Assembly (NCBI RefSeq): GCF_004114935.1
Contig: NZ_CP022221.1
Location: forward strand, 5,167,001-5,231,000
Origin: Bradyrhizobium zhanjiangense
GTDB lineage: Bacteria > Pseudomonadota > Alphaproteobacteria > Rhizobiales > Xanthobacteraceae
DNA length: 64,000 bases
Direction: 5' to 3'
This document shows positions 56,910-64,000 of this stretch, piece by piece. How positions within the stretch are numbered: the stretch's first letter is position 1; each line of letters starts with the position of its first letter. The translations under genes and the position numbers were made by a program. The notes below the pieces were generated by a model. That model was not told the origin of the DNA and did not search any database. It was given only the letters and a program-made list of their open reading frames with translations.

Positions 56910-59786
56910 CTACGATGCCTGCTTCAGCCGCTCCAGTGCTTCGAGCAGCTTGGCCTTGCGCGCGAGTGCCGCCTCGCGCTTTTCGCGCTCCTCCTCGACG
57001 ACCTCCTCGGCCGCGTTGGCAACGAATTTCTCATTTGCCAGCTTGGACTCGGCGCGCTTGATGTCGGCGTCCGCCTTGCCGATCTCCTTGTCGAGACGCG
57101 TGCGCTCGGCGGCGACGTCGATCACGCCCTTCAGCGGCAGCGCAGCCACCTCGCCGCGCACCAGCAGCTGAACCGCACCGTCAGGCGCGCGATCGGCGAA
57201 GGAGATATCCGACAGCCGCGCCATGCGCTTGATGACATCAGTCCAGCGCGGCGCGCGCTCCCTGGTCTCGGCCGAGGCGCCGGCGAGCACCAGCGCCGTC
57301 AGCGTTGCCGGCGGGATGTTCATCTCGGCGCGTACCGAGCGGATTTGCGTGACGAGGTCGATCACCCAGCCGATCTCGGCCTCGGCCGCCGGATCGGTGA
57401 AGTCGGCATGGTCGAACATGGGCAGCACCCAGGCCGGCGAGATGAGCGGATCTGTCGGCCCTGCCGTCGCCGCAAGCATCGCGAGCTGCTCCGGCGTCGG
57501 CTGCGCCGGCTTCAGTGGCCACGGCGCCAATGCGAGCAGGCCGTCGCGCTTCGCCGTCACCTCCCACAGCTCTTCGGTGATGAAGGGCATGAAGGGGTGC
57601 AGCAGCTTGAGGATCTCGTCGCGCGCCCAGGCCACCATGGCGCGGGTCTCGTCCTTGGCGGGACTGTCCGGACCAAGCAGCACGGGCTTTGCGAGCTCGA
57701 CGTACCAGTCGCAATAGACGTTCCAGACGAAGCGGTAGATGCTGCCTGCGGCGTCATTGAAGCGATAGGCTTCGATCGCCTCGGTCACCTCGCGCGTGGT
57801 GTGCGCGCTCTCATGCGCGATCCAGCGGTTCAGTGTCTCCTTCGCCTTCGCCGGCTCGAAGCCTTCGGGCACGGCGCAATGGTTCATCTCGGCGAAGCGA
57901 CAGGCGTTCCAGAGCTTTGTCGCGAAATTGCGGTAGCCCTCGACGCGGCTGGTGGCGAGCTTGATGTCGCGCCCCTGCGCCGCCATCGCGGCCAGCGTGA
58001 AGCGCAGCGCGTCGGCACCGTATTCGTCGATCAGATTCAGGGGATCGATGACGTTGCCCTTCGACTTCGACATCTTGGCGCCCTTCTCGTCGCGGACGAG
58101 GGCGTGGATGTAGATGGTCGAGAACGGCACCTCCTTCATGAAGTGCAGGCCCATCATCATCATGCGGGCGACCCAGAAGAAGATGATGTCGAAGCCGGTC
58201 ACCAGCGCATTGGTCGGATAGTAGCGCTGCACCTCCGGCGCATCTTCGGGCCAGCCGAGCGTCGAGAACGGCCACAGCGCCGAGGAGAACCAGGTGTCGA
58301 GCACGTCCTCGTCGCGGGTGATGAAGCCTTCGCGCTTGTTGCGGTCGAGCGCCATCTCGCGCCCCTGCTCCGGCGTGATGACTTCCTGCTCGACGTAATA
58401 GCCGAGCGCGTGGCTGATCGCCTCCTCCTCGGACTCGGCGACGAACACCTTGCCATCCGGACCGTACCAGGCCGGGATCTGGTGGCCCCACCAGAGCTGA
58501 CGCGAGATGCACCAGGGCTGGATGTTCTCCATCCAGTCGAAATAGGTCTTTTCCCAGTTCTTCGGCACGAAGGAGGTTTCGCCCGACCGCACCGCCGCGA
58601 TCGCCGGCTTGGCCAGCGTCTTGGCGTCGACGTACCACTGGTCGGTCAGATACGGCTCGATCACGCTGTTCGAGCGATCGCCATGCGGGACCATGTGCGT
58701 GTGCGGCTCGATCCGCTCGACGAAGCCGAACGATTCAAGCCGCTCGACGATGCGCTTGCGCGCGACGAAGCGGTCGATCTTGTGGAACTCTTCGGCGAAC
58801 TGCGAGGCACCTTCGGGCAGGTCGCGCAGATAATCCTCGTTGCCGAGCAGATCGAGGCAGCCTTCCCTGTCGAGAACGCTGATCCTGCGCAGGCCGTGAC
58901 GATTGCCGACCTCGAAATCGTTGAAGTCGTGCGCCGGCGTCACCTTCACCGCGCCCGAGCCCTTGTCCGGATCGGAATACTCGTCGGCGACAATCGCAAT
59001 CTTGCGGCCGACCAGCGGCAGGATGACGTCCTTGCCGATCAGCTTCTGATAACGCTCGTCATCGGGATGCACGGCAACGCCGGTGTCGCCGAGCATGGTC
59101 TCGGGGCGCGTGGTGGCGACGACGATGAAGCTCGAGGGATCTTCGGGGCTGAACGTCTTGCCCTCGATCGGATAGCGCAGGTACCAGAGGCTGCCCTTGA
59201 CCTCGACCTGCTGCACTTCGAGATCGGAGATCGCGGTCAGCAGCTTGGTGTCCCAGTTCACCAGCCGCTTGTCCTTGTAGATCAGCCCATCGCGGTGCAA
59301 CTCGACGAACACCTTGACGACGGCCTTCGACAAGCCCTCGTCCATGGTGAAGCGCTCGCGCGACCAGTCGCAGGAGGCGCCGAGGCGCTTGAGCTGGTTG
59401 ATGATGGTGTCGCCGCTCTCGGCCTTCCACTGCCAGACCCGCTCCAGAAATTTCTCGCGGCCCATCTCGCGGCGGCTGGGCTGCTGGCGCTCCATCAGCT
59501 GGCGCTCGACCACCATCTGCGTCGCGATGCCGGCGTGGTCGGTGCCGGGCTGCCACAGCACGTCGCGACCGCGCATGCGCTCGAAACGGCACAGGATGTC
59601 CTGAAGCGTATTGTTCAGGGCGTGGCCCATGTGCAGCGAGCCCGTCACGTTCGGCGGCGGGATCACGATGGTGAACGGCACCGCGTCGCGGCGGTCGGGG
59701 CGGCCGGCCTTGAAGGCAAGGCTGTCCTCCCACACCACGGACATGCGGGTTTCGATATCGGCGGGCTGGTAATTTTTCTCGATCAT
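56910..59786 (-). CDS. valS: Valyl-tRNA synthetase
   Basis: 958 residues, full length. The HIGH motif is in PPPNVTGSLHMGHAL and the KMSKS motif in GAKMSKSKGNVIDP. The editing (CP1) domain has VATTRPETMLGDTGVAVHP. The anticodon-binding domain follows, and a C-terminal coiled coil (ERTRLDKEIGKADADIKRAE) typical of ValRS contacts tRNA. It charges tRNA-Val and clears threonine. Confidence 0.97.
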   Translation of the reverse strand: MIEKNYQPADIETRMSVVWEDSLAFKAGRPDRRDAVPFTIVIPPPNVTGSLHMGHALNNTLQDILCRFERMRGRDVLWQPGTDHAGIATQMVVERQLMERQQPSRREMGREKFLERVWQWKAESGDTIINQLKRLGASCDWSRERFTMDEGLSKAVVKVFVELHRDGLIYKDKRLVNWDTKLLTAISDLEVQQVEVKGSLWYLRYPIEGKTFSPEDPSSFIVVATTRPETMLGDTGVAVHPDDERYQKLIGKDVILPLVGRKIAIVADEYSDPDKGSGAVKVTPAHDFNDFEVGNRHGLRRISVLDREGCLDLLGNEDYLRDLPEGASQFAEEFHKIDRFVARKRIVERLESFGFVERIEPHTHMVPHGDRSNSVIEPYLTDQWYVDAKTLAKPAIAAVRSGETSFVPKNWEKTYFDWMENIQPWCISRQLWWGHQIPAWYGPDGKVFVAESEEEAISHALGYYVEQEVITPEQGREMALDRNKREGFITRDEDVLDTWFSSALWPFSTLGWPEDAPEVQRYYPTNALVTGFDIIFFWVARMMMMGLHFMKEVPFSTIYIHALVRDEKGAKMSKSKGNVIDPLNLIDEYGADALRFTLAAMAAQGRDIKLATSRVEGYRNFATKLWNACRFAEMNHCAVPEGFEPAKAKETLNRWIAHESAHTTREVTEAIEAYRFNDAAGSIYRFVWNVYCDWYVELAKPVLLGPDSPAKDETRAMVAWARDEILKLLHPFMPFITEELWEVTAKRDGLLALAPWPLKPAQPTPEQLAMLAATAGPTDPLISPAWVLPMFDHADFTDPAAEAEIGWVIDLVTQIRSVRAEMNIPPATLTALVLAGASAETRERAPRWTDVIKRMARLSDISFADRAPDGAVQLLVRGEVAALPLKGVIDVAAERTRLDKEIGKADADIKRAESKLANEKFVANAAEEVVEEEREKREAALARKAKLLEALERLKQAS

Positions 59787-59912
59787 GGGGCTGCTAGAAA
59801 GCCGCGCGCGCGGTTCAAGTCAACGGGAAGCTCAACGGCGAGCGTTTTCGGCCCGGGCTGCAGGCCGAATATGACGCAGGAGCAGGGCTTTATCGGGGCC
59901 GCACGGCCGGTC

Positions 59913-60671
59913 TCAGCGGCCGCCGCGCGAGACCCGCTCGATTTCGGCCTTCACAATGCGTTCAACCAGGCCCGGCAGGTTGTCATCGAGCCAGGACTTC
60001 AGCATCGGACGCAGCATCTCCTTGACCAGATCCTCCAGCGTCCGCGCATTGCTGCTCAGAACCGTGTGGGCCAGCGAGTTGAAGGCGGATTCGACCGCGG
60101 AGACCGTGGATTGCGCGAGGATCGGCTGCTGCGGCGGCAGCGGCGGCGCATCGAAGTCCACCGGCGCGTAAGACGGCGGCGGCGCGGTGCGCGGCGGCGG
60201 CGATTCGGCGAATTCGAGATCGTCGCGCGGCTCGACCTTGTGGAAGCTGGGTGGCGGCGGAGGCGGTGTCGGGTCCATCGCCATCTCGTCGGTCAATTCG
60301 AGCACGTCGGGCTCCGGCTCGGGTTCGGGAGCGCGGACCTCCGGCGCAGGCGTGGCCGCGTCGAGCCCGGCCAGCAGCGCGTCGATGTCGTCCTGGCTGT
60401 TGGACGCGTCAGCCGCAGGTGCGGGCGCCGGCTGCGCCGGCTTTGCGGCCGGCGGCGGTGCGGGCTTTTCGGCGGCGGGTTTGGGCGGAGCGACCTTGGA
60501 TGGCGGAATGTCGTTCATCGCCTGCGGCTTTGGCGGCGCGGGCACCGCAGCCTTCTCGGGTTTGGCGGCCTCTGTCGGCGGCGGCTTGGCCTCATCGTCG
60601 GCAATGATGCGCCGGATCGAGGCCAGAATCTCCTCCATCGAGGGTTCTGTGACCTTTGCAGGCTGCGTCAT
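59913..60671 (-). CDS. PopZ-family pole-organizing protein (DUF2497)
   Basis: 252 residues from the ATG at 60671, 6 bases after GGAG; a GTG four codons earlier is possible. The N-terminal helix EPSMEEILASIRRIIADDE is the interaction motif of PopZ-like proteins. The middle about 130 residues are disordered, rich in Pro, Ala and acidic residues. The C-terminal oligomerisation helices are LEDLVKEMLRPMLKSWLDDNLPGLVERIVKAEIERV. In Caulobacter and Agrobacterium PopZ forms polar condensates that anchor the chromosome origin or the growth pole. It lies downstream of tolC and upstream of valS, same strand. Confidence 0.9.
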   Translation of the reverse strand: MTQPAKVTEPSMEEILASIRRIIADDEAKPPPTEAAKPEKAAVPAPPKPQAMNDIPPSKVAPPKPAAEKPAPPPAAKPAQPAPAPAADASNSQDDIDALLAGLDAATPAPEVRAPEPEPEPDVLELTDEMAMDPTPPPPPPSFHKVEPRDDLEFAESPPPRTAPPPSYAPVDFDAPPLPPQQPILAQSTVSAVESAFNSLAHTVLSSNARTLEDLVKEMLRPMLKSWLDDNLPGLVERIVKAEIERVSRGGR

Positions 60672-60972
60672 CTCCGACTCCACATCATCAACGCCCTCGC
60701 ATGCGTTGTTTTACACCAAGCACGACAGGATTGGCCGGTTCCGGACAGGCGGCCCGACATTTTCGTCGCGGCAGCCCGACTTGTCCCCAGATCACGGCTC
60801 AACGTGCGGCGGTGCGCCCCTGCCCGCGGCACTCAAGCTTTACGCACACGGCATCGATACGGGCGAATCGACCCGCATCTTCTTGGCAAGGCTATGTCAG
60901 GGATTTTGATGATTGCAAGCAAAGCGCCGGTCGGCCTCGGCTATTGGCGAGGCCGACCGGACACTTACGGAA
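60672..60972. other. Intergenic region popZ-tolC
   Basis: About 300 bases holding the tolC terminator (60927-60960) and presumably the popZ promoter. No gene seen. Confidence 0.6.
60927..60960 (-). terminator. Terminator hairpin after tolC
   Basis: CCGGTCGGCCTCG and CGAGGCCGACCGG form a perfect 13-base stem with an 8-base loop, 12 bases past the tolC stop on the minus strand. The following bases are moderately T-rich (GCTTTGCTTGC). Confidence 0.7.
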
Positions 60973-62376
60973 TCAGCGTCCGTCGGGCGTGCGCACGCCG
61001 GCCCAGCTGTCGCGGACCTGATGGTAGTGAACACTCGGATCATAGACGGTGGTCGCAAGACCGAGCACCTGCGGCGACAGGCGGCCAACGGCCGCGAGGA
61101 CGTTATAGGACGCAACCACGCGATCGTGCTGCGCGGTCACCAGCGCAACGCGCGCATTGACCAGGGCCTGTTGCGCGTTGAGGACGTCGAGGGTGGTGCG
61201 CTGACCGGCCTTGGCTTCCTCGCGCACGCCGTTCAGCGCGATCTCGGACGCGGCGACCTGCGCCTGTGCGGACTGCACCTGCGCCTTGCCGGCCTGCAAC
61301 GAACCCCACCACTGCACGACAGTCGCGCGAGTCTGGTCGCGCGTGGTTTCGAGGTTCAGACGCTGCTGCGCCAGGTTTTCCTTGGATTGGCGGATCAGCG
61401 AATATTCACCACCGCCCTGATAAATCGGCACCGAGACCTGCGCGATCGCGGATGCGTTGAACGAGCGCAACTGAATCAAGGACTGTTCGTTGGACTGCGT
61501 GGCCGATGCCTGGATCGTAACCGTCGGCAGCAACGCACCTTCGGCGACTTTGACCTGCAAGAAATTGACGTCGATGCCGTACATTGCGGCCGTGACGTTG
61601 GGATGCTCGACCAGGCTGAGCTCGACGGCCGAAGCGAGCGTTGACGGCAAGAACCGGTCGACCGGCGAGCCCGGTGCGAGGTTCGTCGGCTCGTTGCCGA
61701 TGATGCGGCGGAAGTTCGCCCGCGTCGTGGTGAGATTCGCTTCGGCAGTGAGCGCCTGCGTCTTGCCGGCAGCCAGTTGCGCTTCCGATTGCGCAACGTC
61801 GGTGCGCGTCACTTCGCCGACGTTGAAACGATCACGGGTCTGCTTCAGCGTCTGCTCGAGCACGCGCACGTTGCTGCGCTGGACTTCGAGCGTCGCGGCG
61901 TCGCGCAGATAGTCCATGTAGGTCGTTGCACCCTGCAGCAACACGCTCTGATCGAGGCTGCGCAGCGCTTCGCGGGCACCGGACACCTGACTCTCCGCCG
62001 CCCGCGTTCTGTTGGCGGTCTGGTTGCCATTGTAGAGCGTCTGCGAAGCGGTTATTCCAGCGCTGCGAGGTACGGTGGTTCCATGGATTGAGTTACTCCC
62101 CACGCCACTCTGCAAATCCTGATATTGATAGCCACCGTTCGCCGTCAGCGAGACCTTGGGGCGATAGCCAGACAAGGCTTGAGGCACGTTCTCGTCGGTC
62201 GAGCGCACCTGGGCGCGCTGTGCGTTGAGTTGCGGATTGTTCTGATAGGCGCGCACCAGCGCGGACTCGATCGTATCCGCCAAGGCAGGCATCGGCCCGG
62301 CTAGCGACAGCAGCAGGACCGAAACCGCAGCTCCGGTGAAGAGCTTCACCCCATGCATCCCTGAAATTCCGTTCAT
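60973..62376 (-). CDS. tolC: TolC-family outer-membrane efflux/secretion protein
   Basis: 467 residues from the ATG at 62376; an ATG six codons later is an equally good start, and the frame further upstream has no support. The signal peptide (VLLLSLAGPMPALA) is followed by two outer-membrane-efflux repeats, each with long helices: TIESALVRAYQNNPQLNAQRAQV and SALAS-like VELSLVEHPNVTAAMYGIDV. QTLYNGNQTANRTRAAES and VPIYQGGGEYSLIRQSKENL are the strand regions. The trimer forms the outer-membrane channel for type I secretion or RND pumps. No partner genes are adjacent. Confidence 0.93.
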   Translation of the reverse strand: MNGISGMHGVKLFTGAAVSVLLLSLAGPMPALADTIESALVRAYQNNPQLNAQRAQVRSTDENVPQALSGYRPKVSLTANGGYQYQDLQSGVGSNSIHGTTVPRSAGITASQTLYNGNQTANRTRAAESQVSGAREALRSLDQSVLLQGATTYMDYLRDAATLEVQRSNVRVLEQTLKQTRDRFNVGEVTRTDVAQSEAQLAAGKTQALTAEANLTTTRANFRRIIGNEPTNLAPGSPVDRFLPSTLASAVELSLVEHPNVTAAMYGIDVNFLQVKVAEGALLPTVTIQASATQSNEQSLIQLRSFNASAIAQVSVPIYQGGGEYSLIRQSKENLAQQRLNLETTRDQTRATVVQWWGSLQAGKAQVQSAQAQVAASEIALNGVREEAKAGQRTTLDVLNAQQALVNARVALVTAQHDRVVASYNVLAAVGRLSPQVLGLATTVYDPSVHYHQVRDSWAGVRTPDGR

Positions 62377-62562
62377 TCTAACGCCCGGCTCGTGCCCGCG
62401 AGCTGGGTTACCGTCTACCGAGTGGAGTCGTTGCCCCGCCGCAACATAGGACGGGGATTGTCGCGACGGAACCACCTCAAGGTAGTTCACGGTGGAAACT
62501 CTTCACGTGCAGCATCCCGGCCACACTTCTGATTCAGAACGGGATTTTTAGGCTTTAGGACC

Positions 62563-63225
62563 TCAGAACACGAATGCTGCGGCCCGTTCCAGCCCGGGAA
62601 GGACCGGGGCGGCGGCATCGAACAGCGCCCGATGGCCGAATTCACCGTGGCTATGGGTCACGATCACGGCCCGCGGCGGCTTGGATTCGGCCGACACCCC
62701 CAAAAGGCGCCCGCCTTCCTTGAGCTGCCCGAGCAACCCCTCCGGCGTTGCTTCGGCAGCGCCGTTGAGGATGATCACGTCATAAGGAGCGGTGGAGGGA
62801 TCACCCTCGCTGCAGGAAGCGACCTTGCAGGTGGCATTGGCGAGCCCCAGAGCGGCGAAGGCGTCCTTGGCCTTCGCGGCCAGAGCCGAATCACATTCGG
62901 TCGCGGTGACCTGGCCCGCGAGCTTGGCGGCCAGCGCGGCGAGATAGCCCGTGGCGCAGCCAACGACCAGCACATTGTCGCCTTCGCCGATTTCGGCAGC
63001 CTGCAGCAGCTTGCCGGTCAGCTGCGGCTTGATCAGGAACCGCTTGGCGCCGCCCTCGCTCACGTCGAGATCGAGGTCGAGATAAGCCAATGCCCGCCGG
63101 CTGGCCGGCACGAAGACCTCACGCGGAACCGTGAGCATGGCATCGAGAATACGACGGTCGGTGACGTCATTGGTGCGCACCTGGCCATCGACCATTTTTT
63201 GGCGCGCGGTCGAGAAACCGGACAT
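62563..63225 (-). CDS. pcm: Protein-L-isoaspartate O-methyltransferase family protein
   Basis: 220 residues from the ATG at 63225. MVDGQVRTNDVTDRRILDAMLTVPREVFVP is the usual start of this group, followed by the SAM-binding core (NVLVVGCATGYLAALAAKLAG, ATECDSALAAKAKDA) and YDVIILNGAAEATPEGLLGQLKEGGRL. In alphaproteobacteria this gene sits directly upstream of tolC, as here. The glycine-rich motif reads VGCATGY, where canonical PCMT has GSGSGY, so activity on isoaspartate is not assured. Confidence 0.9.
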   Translation of the reverse strand: MSGFSTARQKMVDGQVRTNDVTDRRILDAMLTVPREVFVPASRRALAYLDLDLDVSEGGAKRFLIKPQLTGKLLQAAEIGEGDNVLVVGCATGYLAALAAKLAGQVTATECDSALAAKAKDAFAALGLANATCKVASCSEGDPSTAPYDVIILNGAAEATPEGLLGQLKEGGRLLGVSAESKPPRAVIVTHSHGEFGHRALFDAAAPVLPGLERAAAFVF

Positions 63226-63369
63226 TTGCGGACCCTGAAATGCGGACGATGCCGCGGAGATGAGTTGGCGGCATCTTTGGAACATGCCCGGCCAAAACGC
63301 AACATGCCGTTGGCTGCGACGAGCCCTGTGTGGCTTGCGCAGCTCACCGCATCAGGGCTGCGGAACGGA

Positions 63370-63549
63370 TCATTCGATCGCCACCGCGAGGCGGCCGATC
63401 AGAGCGGCGACCTCGTCCAGTCGCGCCGAGTCGGGCGCCTCCACCGCACGTGCAAGGCAAGCGAGGCATTCATCGTCGCTGAGCTCGGGAACGTCGGCCG
63501 GCAGAATCGAGGGGGCCATATGAGTACGGTCGACCTGGATGTCTGGCAT
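63370..63549 (-). CDS. Small acidic hypothetical protein, 59 residues
   Basis: An open frame upstream of pcm on the same strand. It starts at the ATG at 63549, with GGAG about 9 bases before it. It reads MPDIQVDRTHMAPSILPADV, then ELSDDECLACLARAVEAPDS and a final helix LDEVAALIGRLAVAIE. It is rich in Asp, Glu, Ala and Leu and has a CLAC motif. No family recognised; coding status is judged from composition, site and helix periodicity. Confidence 0.5.
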   Translation of the reverse strand: MPDIQVDRTHMAPSILPADVPELSDDECLACLARAVEAPDSARLDEVAALIGRLAVAIE

Positions 63550-63636
63550 GGGAATCAGCTCCGTAAGGATCCGGCACTGCCCAGGCTCGATTTGAATTGA
63601 GTCGATTTGGCGCCGTCCTCATGGCGCGACGGCGCT

Positions 63637-63761
63637 GCCGGACACGTCTACTTGAACCGATTCCGCGGGGTTCGGCACCTGATGGTGCTCGCAGATCGCG
63701 CGAACGAGATCGCGCGCCACATCAGGGCGCAGCTTCAACGTATTGAAATATAAGTGAAAGT
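63637..63761 (-). other. Possible short ORF downstream of tRNA-Asn
   Basis: On the minus strand a frame reads LKLRPDVARDLVRAICEHHQ, VPNPAESVQVDVSGS and AVAP before a stop near 63620. It has no ATG; only a TTG could start it, and there is no clear ribosome-binding site. It could be a minor gene, a fragment, or chance. Confidence 0.25.
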
Positions 63762-63836
63762 TGGCTCCCCGGGCTGGATTCGAACCAGCGACCATCCGAT
63801 TAACAGTCGGATGCTCTACCGCTGAGCTACCGAGGA
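63762..63836 (-). tRNA. tRNA-Asn (anticodon GTT)
   Basis: The minus strand gives TCCTCGGTAGCTCAGCGGTA (acceptor stem and D arm), an anticodon arm CCGACTGTTAATCGG with anticodon GTT, a T arm GGTTCGAATCC and the closing CCGGGGAGCCA. Acceptor arms pair and the CCA end is encoded. 75 bases with no intron. Confidence 0.96.
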
Positions 63837-64000
63837 AAAGGCGAACCAGTCGTTCGCGCGCGCTGCGTATAACAAAGCCGGTTGCGCTTGCAAAGACGAA
63901 TTCGTCATCTTCCGCAAGGCGGCTGAGGAAGGGTCAGGAAGCGGCCTCTCCTCCAGCCATGTCAGGTCAAGCTACTCGGCCAGGAACGACGTGGTCTTGG
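63837..64000. other. End of window, nothing identified
   Basis: About 160 bases upstream of tRNA-Asn on its strand, presumably including its promoter. No gene or repeat is recognised before the window ends. Confidence 0.5.

Noticed and set aside
56571..61160. A 1529-codon open frame on the plus strand
   Set aside because: It lies antisense to valS and popZ and crosses their gap; its composition (Arg, His, Gly, Asp runs) is what GC-rich codon bias makes in the opposite strand, and it has no recognisable domain.

Overview
The window looks like a chromosomal segment of a Bradyrhizobium-type alphaproteobacterium (Nitrobacteraceae, Hyphomicrobiales). The base composition is GC-rich. Protein sequences and gene order match that group: rlpA-dac-tmk-holB-metG-tatD, dusB-ntrBC-ntrYX-hfq-hflX, a DUF1476 ATPase-inhibitor zeta subunit, fused ispDF and a PopZ-family protein. 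Several short intergenic repeat families of the kind common in Bradyrhizobium are also present. This assignment is inference from sequence reading; no database search was possible.

Layout. 1-4.4 kb: a partial DUF1254 gene, a secreted protein, a truncated and an intact AraC-type regulator, and a putative outer-membrane protein overlapping the intact regulator. 4.4-6.9 kb: small genes, including two very short membrane-protein ORFs. 7.2-15.9 kb: housekeeping block for cell wall (RlpA, DD-carboxypeptidase), dTMP kinase, DNA polymerase III delta', methionyl-tRNA synthetase, TatD and an MBL hydrolase. 16-25.8 kb: two TRAP transporters, one with separate DctQ/M and one with fused DctQM, plus an acyl-CoA synthetase, an autotransporter remnant and a frameshifted M24 peptidase. 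26-31.2 kb: a secreted protein, a frameshifted HiPIP gene, a PepSY membrane protein and a TonB-dependent siderophore receptor. 31.4-35.9 kb: MetNI ABC transporter, a DASS anion transporter and an outer-membrane protein. 35.9-37.6 kb: cobalt-type nitrile hydratase operon. 37.8-49.5 kb: queC, mazG, hflX, hfq and the complete ntrYX and dusB-ntrBC nitrogen-control genes. 49.7-52.3 kb: ispDF, pncC-type cinA, mscS. 52.4-54.6 kb: an IS1182-family element next to a truncated cytochrome c. 54.7-63.8 kb: a RatA/Coq10-type protein, lipA, a 3-methyladenine glycosylase, valS, popZ, tolC, pcm, a small ORF and tRNA-Asn.

How it fits together. Most of the window is ordinary chromosomal core. The accessory parts are catabolic or uptake cassettes (TRAP, nitrile hydratase, iron uptake, MetNI) separated by repeats, remnants and one insertion sequence. 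Nitrile hydratase would give amides, and hence ammonia if an amidase exists elsewhere; the Ntr regulators lie a few kilobases away. I did not find a clearly new multi-gene system. The most useful leads are a histone-H1-like tail on MetRS, an apparent NtrC site inside the dusB-ntrBC promoter, an EcfG-like promoter abutting a small gene, two single-base frameshifts in otherwise intact genes, a paralogue scar, and several dispersed repeats.
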